Below are positions 46,001 through 54,902 of a DNA stretch of 64,000 nucleotides, piece by piece. The position numbers and the translations under genes were made by a program. The first letter of the stretch is position 1, and every line of letters starts with the position of its first letter. Source of the stretch: Nymphaea colorata (taxonomy: Eukaryota > Streptophyta > Magnoliopsida > Nymphaeales > Nymphaeaceae); contig NC_045140.1 of NCBI RefSeq assembly GCF_008831285.2, forward strand, positions 13,557,036 through 13,621,035. The letters run 5' to 3'. The notes under the pieces are model-generated. The model was not told the origin of the DNA. It did not search any database and worked only from the letters and a program-made list of their open reading frames with translations.

Positions 46001-49000
46001 AAAATGAAGATGTACTGTGACAACAAGTCTGCGATTAATCTTGCCAATAATCCAGTTCTACATGACAGGACCAAACATGTGGAGATTGACCGTCACTTTA
46101 TCCGGGAACGCATTGACTCAAAGGAGCTGATTCTGCCATATATGAAGTCTGAAGATCAAGTTGCAGACGTCCTAACTAAAGGGCTTTGTACTTCTTCATT
46201 CGAAAAAAATGTTAGCAAGCTTGGCATGTTTGACATGTATGCCAAGCTTGAGGGGGAGTGTTAGAATATGTTGTTGTGGGAACCGGGTCCATATCTGGAC
46301 CCGGTTTTATGGGGCGCGGGTACCGAGGCGGGCTCGGTACCCTAGGCGGCTTCTCCTATCTCCCTCTATATATTGTCCTTATGTGTAAGTGTTGAATTAA
46401 GTGAAATAACATTTTCTCTCTCCTAGGGTTGCGGTTGTGCACCTAGGTTAGAGCTTCTCCGTGGTTTTTTACCTCTCTTTGAGGTTTTCCACGTATATTG
46501 TGTGTTCCTTCTCTTTCTCTCCATCTTGGTGTGTGTTTCTACAGAGGGGAAATACCCGGAAGTGGCCAAAGCCCCTCCGGGCTCTGTACATGTGTGCATG
46601 TGCTTATGTTTGTACTTAGAAAGTATCCTTGGGTAATGTACTACAGTGCTGATGTTACCATTTCACGCAATGTTATCACTGCCGTATCGTATCGTGTATC
46701 GGTCGGGCCGACCTATACGCCGTATCGTAACGTATCGTAAATGTATCGTAACGTATCGTAAAATTAATTTTTTAATTTGTAAAAAATATTAAAAAATTAT
46801 AAAAAATCGAAAAAAATCAGTAAAATTCTAAAAAAATCCGAAAAAACTAGTAAAAATCAGAAAAATTCAAGAAAAATGTATTTAAAGGAACATTCATCAT
46901 TCATGTATATGAATTATGAAGTATGAACTATGAACTATGAAGTATGAAGTATGCATATGAACAACACATTCCAAAATAAGAAATCAAACATTCAAAAATC
47001 AAAATAACATACTAAGCAGCTTAAGAGTGTTCAATTACATCACAATTCATAAGTTCAGAAGTCAAAACTCAAAACATATTGACATAGTTTTCAAAACTCA
47101 AAACAAAAAGCCTCATCAATCGTCATCTGCATCATCATCTTCATTCTTCATCATCTTCATTTTCTTCATTAAGTGCTTCTTCTATCCCCTTCGTTGCAAA
47201 TGGAATGTCACCAACATTCCATTGCTCCCCCCCAGCCTCTCCTTCTTCAATAATCTCTGCTGTTCCTTCAACGTTCAAAAAATCAAGATCGTCCTCATCA
47301 AGTATTGCAGATGGTTGTTCTTCAACCCAACAATCTAATATATCAAAATGGTCAATGAAGATAGGATCATATTGAGTGTGATGCTTCCTCGTAGATGTTG
47401 TTTCTAGTTGCCTAACAAGAGAAAAATTTAACAAATTGTTAGAAATTAAAATATATATTAGAATTTGCTATTTTGTATAACAAAATACAAATGTTTACCT
47501 TTGTCTCAACTTCATATTATAACGAACATAAACAAGGTCATTCAACCTTTTATGTTCCAGCCTATTCCTCTTCTTACTATGGATGTGTTGAAATACACTC
47601 CAATTTCTTTCACATCCAGTTGCACTACATGTTTGGCTGAGGATTCTAATTGCAAGCTTCCTTAATTCTGGGCAATCAGGCCCAAACCTTTCCCACCACA
47701 AATCTAATAACAGATGGAAAGTAAAAATGAGATAGAATAAATATAAGAGAAGGTAGAATAGAAGCTAAACAACAAAAAGTATAAAGTGTCTTTTTCTGAT
47801 ACCTGGACGCATAGTTGTCCTGCATCGAACTGCTGTGTCTCTCGCCATGGTACCAGAAGCCGTATCATATTTGTTGATCGACATATGGATAGCATCTTGT
47901 TCTTTACTATCACTTACTAATGCGTCAATACAATCCAACATGCCATACTCAACCTCTCTGTCCTTCTTAAAAGTGGGAAGATATCTAATAGCAGGATTTA
48001 GGTAATAGGTTGCTGTATGAAGTGAGCGATGAAGTTGTCTAGACCACCTTTCATCTATAATCTTCCATATAGGCATGTACAACTTCTTTTTTCCCTTCAT
48101 ATTTCCTCTAATGGCCTCTTTGGCTCTGTCCATAGACTCATATAAATATCCAATAGAAGGTCTATCTTCAATCTTCACTATCAACTAATCTGAGGACTTT
48201 CACTAGAGCTACACAAATCTTCAATAACTGCACACATGATTTCCAAAAGTCAGCATCGAAGATGGTATCCACAACTGTCGTAGCCTTTATTTCATAGGCA
48301 TGTGGATATGCAGCCCAATCATCACTTGAAAACATCTGTTTGAGAGGAGTTCTTTGCTTGACTATACCCTGTACAGTCAAAACACTTGTAGCAAACCGTG
48401 TTTGTGCAAGTCGAATAAATTCAGCCCTATTTGTGAATTTCCTCATCAAATTCAAGACATAAGCATGATTATAAATAAACTTCGTGATTTCTTGGCATCT
48501 ATGAAGTATAAACTGTCAACTTCATATCATCTCTTTTAGCTAGATCCTGAAGCATAAGATTTACACAATGAGCAGCACATGGACTCTAATAAAATGTCCC
48601 ATATCATGCTGCTAACATTTCACCTGCAGCTTTATAATTTGTTGCATTATTAGTGATAAATTGCACAACATTTTCAAGCCCAACTTTTTGTATAACTTTA
48701 TCAAAAACCCCAAACAAAACATCAGCAGTCTTAGGAGTATCAGACAAATCAACAGATTTTAAGAACATAGTACCAAGGGGGCAATATACAAGAAAGTTTA
48801 CCAATGTTCTGTTCTTGATGTCTGTCCACCCATCTGCCATTACACTGCATCCTGTAGCTTTCCAGCTCAATTTTAGTTCATTACAATATGTCTTGACATC
48901 TCTAACTACATTGTTGAGAATTTTACCTCGCAATTTATGAAAAGAGGGCATTTTATACCCTCAGCATACACTAGCAATTGCATCTGCTATAGGCTGAAAA

Positions 49001-51395
49001 TGATAAGAGTTTGCTGCATTGAAAGGAATGGATGCATCATAGAACCACCTTCTTATGGTTTCATCTGCTACTTCAACAACATCTTTTGATTGCATGGCTA
49101 TACGAATCTCAGGCTGAGCACCAGCAGCAGTATAATTGGGAAAAAAATTCTTGATCGAACCAGACATATTACTCGACCTCATAGTAGGTACTCTACCACC
49201 ACCAGTACGACCATGACTCCTGCCACGTCCTCGTGAAACTGAACTTGCACTTGCACTTGCACCTCTTTTTTTTTTGGTTGCAGTTGCAGAAGAACCACCT
49301 CCATGCATGATGTCTTTCCCTTTATCTGTTCCCAAACTGACACCTACATCTTCTTGTTCAAGGTCAACATCTTTACCTTCACCTTCTTCCTCATCATGTG
49401 GGTCTCCATATCCTTCCTCTACATCTTGCATTTCCTTTTCAATCCTATTTGCTTTCACTGCATTAAGAAGCTCCATACACTGGTGCTTTACATACGCTGG
49501 CAATGGGTTCTCTTGGGAGCCAGTGCAAGCAGCCACATCGCTGTGTGTACCAGCTATATGGTTTTTAAAGCGAAAGATCCCTCCTGATATGATTTGCTTA
49601 CAATAATTGCACTTAACTCTTAACCTATCTTTTGAATTCACCCTTGTACACCCCTGCCATGCAGGATCCGACATTATATCTTCACAAAACAAGTAAAAAC
49701 ATACAAATAAATATATGAAATAAGAGAAATGAACAATTCAATGGAAAAAATGAGTTATTTCTTACCTTCTTGGTGTTAGAAACCAAAAAACCCTCTTCCT
49801 CCAAGCTTCCCACCGTCCCGAGGCTTCCCACAACGAGAAATAAAGCTTCTTCACGGGCAAATCTTGATGCAACTCTCCCTCCCACGTCTCTTGCAATGTT
49901 TAGAAAGAAGAGAAGAGAGAGAGAGGAGCGTCAGCTTTAAAAAAATTACGCAAAGAAGGGGCCGTCGGGCCCTTTTTAGTTTTGATCCCGTATCGCACGA
50001 TACGGGCAATATGCGTGCGATACGCACGCGTATCGCAAATTAATAGCGTAACGTATCGTTACGCTTGATACAGACGATACGTATCGTACGATACGCGTCC
50101 GTATCGTACGATACAGATAACATTGATTTCAGATATTACTTTAATCTGTATCGTACGATACAGATAACATTGATTTCAGGTATTACTTTAATTCAATTTT
50201 ATAGGTCAATGAGATTCAACTTTCTTTCCTTTTTTTTTTCTTTCAATCTCAGAATGATATCTTTGAACAAGTTTTCAGAGAATGTGATGAGCACCACTTG
50301 CATCTTCAGTCTTTGATGAGGTATGATCATTACTCTCATAGTTTTCAGTTCTATGTAGGTGGCTGTACTCTTGAAATATTTGATAATTCTTATTCCAAGA
50401 TTGTTTCTGCAATTAAAGAAAAAAACTTGTAAGGACTTGAATATGTGAATGTGAGAAATTTGGTTAGCTTTGTTCACTATGTCACAGTTTGGATTTACTA
50501 GTACTGTGGTTGCGCATCTTTTCTTGTTTGTATGGAATCGTTGCGACTTAGCTGTATGTTTTCTTTCATATTTCTATCTTCAGTAGTTGCACTATTCAGA
50601 TTTACCTTGGACTAGATGCTAATTTCTTTATTTAGTTTTCACAGGAAAATTCAGGATGATGGATTAGACATACAAACAACTAGAAATTCTGATCATTTCG
50701 GTGCTGTAATTCACCACCTTTCCCTGATAAGAAACAAGCGTTGTCTTATGGCCTACATGTAACTGACCCACTTCTTATCGTTTCCTTATGCTTGCGGAAA
50801 ATGGGGGCCCTCATGCACATCCTTTCTTGCTCATCTTTGTCTCACTCTTCTGGATATCATCTAGGTACAACCGGGCAGAAATAATACGGAGCCTGAGATG
50901 GAAAATTGGGACTATACTTCCTGAAGAGATTCAATCAAAGCTTAACTACTCAGAAGAGGAGTATTTCAAGAATCACTGTGCTGCTTTGGAGGTTTATATG
51001 TCAGAAATAGATCTGGATTTGACAGTGGTCTCCCTCTCTCTCTCTCTCTTTCTCTCGCTCTTTCTTTTCTCTCTCATTCAAAAATGTTTATACTGTCTTT
51101 AACAGGACATGATCCCACCTAAGGATCCATCGATACAGGTCCGTGTCCGTTGTGATATTGGTGATGTCTTGCTTGGTGACCAGGTAGCATCACTGACTAA
51201 CAACTCGGTGCATTTGATGAAGCGTACTGATGCCGAACAATTTATTTCCCAGGTAATGTAGGAATCATAAGTGCAGCTTATGTGGCTTTTTGAATTTTAT
51301 GCTTCTATACACGTACTGGAAACGGGGGTGTATATCATCTCCTAACGTGCGTCCTATTTTGGAAATTTCAGGGGCTGATGGAAGAGTTCACTTAA
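40084..51395 (+). CDS. PSF1: DNA replication complex GINS subunit PSF1
   Basis: Six exons: 40084-40158 (ATG), 50253-50320, 50645-50758, 50865-51027, 51106-51252 and 51372-51395 (TAA). They join in phase with GT-AG introns to give 196 residues, the normal PSF1 length. PSF1 is one of four GINS subunits; GINS joins Cdc45 and MCM2-7 in the replicative CMG helicase in the nucleus. Supporting motifs are the N-terminal ASQLLKELA, then RECDEHHLHLQSLMRK, the strongly conserved HHLSLIRNKRCLMAY and NRAEIIRSLRWKIG, SEEEYFKNH, and the C-terminal B-domain LMKRTDAEQFISQG. No stop or frameshift is seen, so this gene looks functional. Intron 1 is 10,094 bases and carries a copia element and a hAT transposon; the other introns are 78-324 bases. 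The short first exon depends on correct splicing over that intron. Confidence 0.93.
40159..41268. other. PSF1 intron 1, unique 5' part
   Basis: AT-rich intron sequence before the copia insertion. The minus strand of 40461-40801 has short Cys/His/Tyr-rich frames without family similarity. A short direct repeat (GAGCATATGGACAACATAAAACRGTATRT) occurs at about 40576 and 40608. Confidence 0.5.
41269..41553 (+). repeat. 5' LTR of copia copy 3
   Basis: TGTTAGAATATG to TGTTTCTACA. Two perfect palindromes lie in U3: ACCGGGTCC-ATATCT-GGACCCGGT (41292-41315) and GGGTACCGAG-5 bases-CTCGGTACCC (41328-41352). A TATATATT follows about 20-25 bases after the C/T-rich TCTCCTCTCTCCCTC and is a plausible promoter TATA. 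Confidence 0.95.
41554..41566 (+). promoter_or_regulatory. Primer-binding site of copia copy 3
   Basis: TGGTATCAGAGCC immediately after the LTR is the standard plant copia match to the initiator-methionine tRNA 3' end, used to start minus-strand DNA synthesis. Confidence 0.9.
41954..46264 (+). pseudogene. Copia gag-pol polyprotein, copy 3 (one stop, integrase Asp to Asn)
   Basis: A single frame of 1437 codons from ATGGCAGACGCG; that start is chosen by alignment with copy 2. In order: gag; zinc knuckle CTHCNKLGHSVDFC (residues 251-264); protease DSGATHHMTG (Asp 354); integrase zinc domain HERLGH (from 490) with CEVC; first catalytic Asp 549 in HSDVWGPSG; RT YVDD near 1113; RNase H to the end. 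Two defects: TGA at codon 582 (43697-43699), where copies 1 and 2 have Lys; and residue 612, the second catalytic Asp of the integrase in FRTDNAREY, is Asn (AAT, 43787-43789). Otherwise gag, protease, RT and RNase H are uninterrupted. The copy is therefore probably inactive on its own. Confidence 0.94.
46259..46543 (+). repeat. 3' LTR of copia copy 3
   Basis: Same length as the 5' LTR with six substitutions, and followed by the target duplication GAGGG. Both U3 palindromes are conserved. Confidence 0.95.
46668..50172 (-). mobile_element. hAT DNA transposon in PSF1 intron 1
   Basis: The left end CAATGTTATCACTGCCGTATCG and right end CGTACGATACAGATAACATTG form a terminal inverted repeat (CAATGTTATC). 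The flanks ATTTCACG (46660-46667) and ATTTCAGG (50173-50180) match 7 of 8 bases, the 8-base duplication typical of hAT. Both ends carry clusters of GTATCG/CGATAC subterminal words, the usual transposase-binding arrangement. Inside is a minus-strand transposase with BED finger, DUF659-like region and C-terminal dimerisation region. A 47-base tandem duplication covers the right border, so the true end may be 50125 instead. Confidence 0.85.
47141..49692 (-). pseudogene. hAT-family transposase (BED finger / DUF659 / hAT-C), degenerate
   Basis: Read on the minus strand from about 49672 (MSDPAWQG). The BED-type finger has VKCNYCKQIISGG with HIAGTH (about 49555-49640). A long acidic and Arg/Gly-rich linker follows. 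The DUF659 region has CNELKLSWKATGCSVMADGW and NFLVYCPLGTMFLKSVD (48604-48951). The C-terminal dimerisation domain has LAIRILSQTCSATGCERNWS and HKRLNDLVYVRYN (47495-47701), and an acidic tail reaches 47141. Frames are interrupted near 48955, 48600, 48470, 48180 and 47703. Some gaps may be introns (AT-rich, AG-like borders near 47703), but at least the stop after YMKC-like text near 48958 and the interruptions near 48470-48600 look like decay. Confidence 0.85.
50101..50192. repeat. 47-base tandem duplication across the hAT right border
   Basis: Copies at 50101-50147 and 50148-50192 both contain the transposon end (GTATCGTACGATACAGATAACATTG), the 8-base target copy (ATTTCAGA or ATTTCAGG) and host sequence (TATTACTTTAAT). 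Confidence 0.92.
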
Positions 51396-52659
51396 AACAT
51401 GAGCGAGACTTTGCTTGACGCATAATTGGCTTTCCTTTTAGCATTTAAATGTGGATAGCCCAGCTGTCTTATATAAGAGCTTTACTAGAATATCACTAAG
51501 GCCTACCTTTATGGCTGGAAATGATTTTATTCACGCTGTGGAAATCCTAGATTATTTATTCGGGCTGGTATGCATGAGTATTTGTCCAAGGGGGTGCTAT
51601 GTATCGTTGTTTGCTTACCTGGATAACATCATGCAGAGCCTCTTTTGTTGTTTCATTACTTGGATGATACCAGGATTTTTAGTTGCAACTTGTTTAATTT
51701 AGAACTTGAAATGAAAAGGTGCAACTTACGCTCCTTATTGTGTGATATATAATCGACTACTTCGTGTGAAGGCAATACCAAATGTTCTGCCAAGCAATTT
51801 CTGGATTTCTAGAATATCCTCTCTGTGCCGTCCTTCTGAGAAAACAATGAACTCGTGAATTTTGCCGGCGGAAGCCAGAAATACCGCTCTAGGGCGAAAT
51901 GCTTTCGAAACTTTGCTAAATCTTCGTTTTTGCCCAAATTTAATTGGTTAAAGTTCCAAGCAAAGCAAGTGGTTGGAGCTCTGTTGGCACCTCTGCCATT
52001 GGAAGGCGTCAAGCTGCAGAAATCAGATCTCCGCGGTGTAATGCCATTAATCTACGCAAATTCGGTTTTCGGCAGTTAACAGGATCATTATAATAAGTCA
52101 CTCGTAAAATTAATCACGAATAGCAATTTTCAAGGGCAGGCTGATTTCCGTATCATTTTACTTAAAGATTGGCGCTGGATAGCAATTGCTAGAGAGCACA
52201 CTAGCGTTCTCTATTGAGGGAAGCAGTTTCACTTCTCTGGTTTTCTTCTTGTAAAATAAGAGAATACACCTCTCCAATGGAGGGGAAAGGATCCATTAAC
52301 AATATCTGACTTCTTATTAATACGATTCATGGTGGTTCATTAAAACCTGCATCACCTTTTCCTCGTCTTGTTGATTGCTAAACTTTTTTATGGCACCACA
52401 GGTACAAATGGGCAGAGGTTCATATGAAGACAGTTCCTCCCAAAGCCCCTTGAGTTTTAGTAAAGTATGTTACAACAGATTCGATCTCTTGTAGATGCCT
52501 GTTTATTGCAGTTTTAATATGAAATTTTTGTGTGGCTGTGCCTTGAGTGTATCAATCATGCAGATCCTTCCAAACCACATGAGCGTATATCACACTAGTG
52601 GCAATTTCTTTAGAACGAGCATTTATAATCCATGATAACACCATATTATTGCAACATTT
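51396..52659. other. Intergenic DNA after PSF1
   Basis: It probably begins with the PSF1 3' UTR. An acceptor-bounded open stretch at about 52402-52466 (MGRGSYEDSSSQSPLSFSK, then GTATGT) could be an exon but matches nothing I recognise. No repeat borders found. Confidence 0.35.
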
Positions 52660-52909
52660 CCAAAAAATATATTACGGTGATGGAACAGCTGGTTCGGAGA
52701 TTGAGCCATCGACAAATCTCACGTGGAGTAGTTGTCACCAGACAAAGGTTGAGAAACCAACAACGCACCTGGATTGTCTGAATGGTGCAAGAAATATGGA
52801 CTAACCAGATCTGCCAGCATTTCTGATGTTGAGGACAATGGTGGTGGTGTGATAACAGGAGCATTTGGGGCAGACGAACCTTCACCAGCAGTAGTTTGCT
52901 CTGATACTA
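52660..52909 (-). pseudogene. Copia gag start fragment, minus strand
   Basis: Read on the minus strand, a primer-site variant TAGTATCAGAGC (about 52899-52910) is followed by a gag N-terminus of another copia family: Ser/Pro-rich leader, then PYFLHHSDNPGALLVSQPLS, GDNYST, and after an internal loss FVDGSISEPAVPSP. The normal GDNY-WxRAM-ALxAKNKLGFVDGSI block is shortened and shifted in frame. The rest of the element is gone. It is unrelated at the gag level to copies 1-3. Confidence 0.8.
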
Positions 52910-53581
52910 TGTAAAATTTCAGAGTGCAAACGAAAGAACAGAGCACAAGAAACAGAGAGGGCAAAAGGCTGTTCGCTGCCTGCTGTTTTATTTCTTAAGG
53001 AGAGGAGGAATGCTCTTTATACAATGCCTTAATAAAAATAAAAATCATCTCATGAGATATTTTATTTATATGTCATCAAGAACAGTTTGAAACATAATGC
53101 TAATGTTGCTAAACATGTCCGCTTCACACTTCAAAGCAAAACTTGGACAAAATGCTTGATGGGGTGAACATGTAAGCTACATGCGGTGACCAAATGGTTC
53201 TGAAGAGTTCCTAGAATCATCTAAGGAGAATTGGGTATCCTTCATATCATGAGACTTAGCCTCACCAGGATCAATGTTTGTGACTATTATCCCAACCTCA
53301 TTTGGAGTTCTGGAATTCTAAACACATCCATTTGTGTCATGTGTTCTCCAAAGTTCTCATTAGGTTAGGTTAGGTTCGTTTATCTTTTTATGGACAAAGA
53401 AGCTTACGCTGCTGAAGGGGTGAGGAAGTTGCTGGAATAAACAAATATTATTTAGTCAAGTTACAAATTTCTTGCTTGCTACCATGCTTGATTGTAAAGG
53501 AAGATAAAAAATTTGAAGTACATGCTCCCTGCTCAATGTTCTTACGTAGAAAGTTTTGTACTTTCACTAGGAAAAATTTAC
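52910..53581 (-). repeat. Probable LTR attached to the gag fragment
   Basis: The segment begins TGTAAAATTTC next to the primer site and a matching terminus AAATTTACA occurs at 53573-53581, giving a 672-base LTR with an inverted terminal repeat. The partner LTR and the target duplication are not available, so the far border is tentative. Confidence 0.4.
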
Positions 53582-53831
53582 ATAGATTAATCTTATTAAA
53601 TGTTCTGTGTAATTGTCATTTATTCTTTTATCATAGATGATCTCTTGTTCTCTTTTTTTTGACCATTAAAATTCAGTTTTGCCCATGTATGTGCATACAT
53701 CATTTATGCCTGGGTGTAGTCAGCCTCTATGAAGCCTGAGGTTTTTCTCATTGCAACTCGATGACCAATTCAGTTTCTTTTTGGGTTTCAGTAAATGGTA
53801 GTCTGGTTTAGTCACTACACTTAGGTTTATA

Positions 53832-54439
53832 TGTTAGAATATATAAAGTACTCATATATATTTCAGGTTTATATACATACGTATATGTAGTCTGATATAT
53901 ACATGTATAGAATGTTTTTTGTATTTTTTACTTTCATATCCATTTTATTTTCATTTTTGTCTTTTATTCCTTTGTAAGAGAAATTGGACTCCGTTGGGTT
54001 CTCCAACAGCTCTTCGCTGTCTTATTTAAACCCCTTGTAACATATTCTTAAAAGAGGCTGTTTCACAGCCCTTTCTTCATTCTTGAATAGAAATTCTCTT
54101 TCATTCAGCTGTGTGATTCTTGTTGGGCTTTGATGCCCTGTTATGAATTGTTGGGCTTTGGTGCCCTGTTTATTGCTTGATATTGTGCGTTGGTGCACTG
54201 GGGCCTTAGTGCCATTGTTGTGGATCATATGCTACTGTATTGACAGTAGATTTTCCAGGACTTGGTGCCTTTATTGAACTATTTGTTGCTGTGTTATCAG
54301 CCTGCTCTTGGTGGCTTAGTGCACTGTTTTGGTTGCTTCTATGATTAAAAGTTGTGTGCCTTAGTGCACTGATTACCTTTACACTGCTAGGTGTTATGCT
54401 CTTGTTTGAAAGAGTCTCAGAGATCAAGAATTCCTAACA
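53832..54439 (+). mobile_element. Solo LTR (608 bases) with exact TSD
   Basis: The ends are TGTTAG and CTAACA, flanked by an exact 5-base target duplication TTATA (53827-53831 and 54440-54444). The interior has promoter-like sequence: CTTATTTAAACCCC, and AATAGAAATT near 54089. The second half carries a series of GGGCTTTGRTGCCCTG-like hairpin units. No internal coding region remains, as expected after recombination between two LTRs. The family differs from copies 1-3. Confidence 0.88.
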
Positions 54440-54902
54440 TTATAGTATAGCTAAATAGCTTTTCTTAGTGGGGAAAACATTTTCTTAGCCTTCTATGATG
54501 TGTCACGTGTGTACATGTACAGATGCAATCATGTACTTATGTATTACTGAGGTGACATGTACCTGCAAGGAACTCAGCCGTGGATACTGTAGTTTAGGTC
54601 GCAGGCAACATTATCTATTGGGTAACTATTGTGTAATTGATGCTCATATCTTTGTTTTTCTGATCAAATTTTTGCAATAAACTGCAAGATCTTTCCTCTC
54701 ATTCTATGTTCCTATTTGTTCTTTAAGTTGCTGTAAATATCTATTGATTGTGACTTCTGTCACCATGATTTATCTTGGAAATAGTGTTATTTTCATGTCA
54801 ACTATCATTGTGTGGATTCAATTGCCGGTTCTGGTTTCATTATTTGATGAAATATCATACTCCTTTTTCCCACTCCTTTACCATATATTTTTTAAATGCT
54901 AG

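Larger units (their letters stand above)
41269..46543 (+). mobile_element. Ty1/copia retrotransposon, copy 3 (complete structure)
   Basis: Two 285-base LTRs (41269-41553 and 46259-46543) flank a full internal region, and an exact target duplication GAGGG lies at 41264-41268 and 46544-46548. The primer site TGGTATCAGAGCC (41554-41566) follows the 5' LTR directly; the polypurine tract GAGGGGGAG precedes the 3' LTR. The LTRs differ at six positions by my alignment (about 2.1%), so the insertion is fairly young. The element sits in PSF1 intron 1 in the gene's orientation, so its LTR promoter and polyadenylation signals read the same way as PSF1. Confidence 0.97.
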
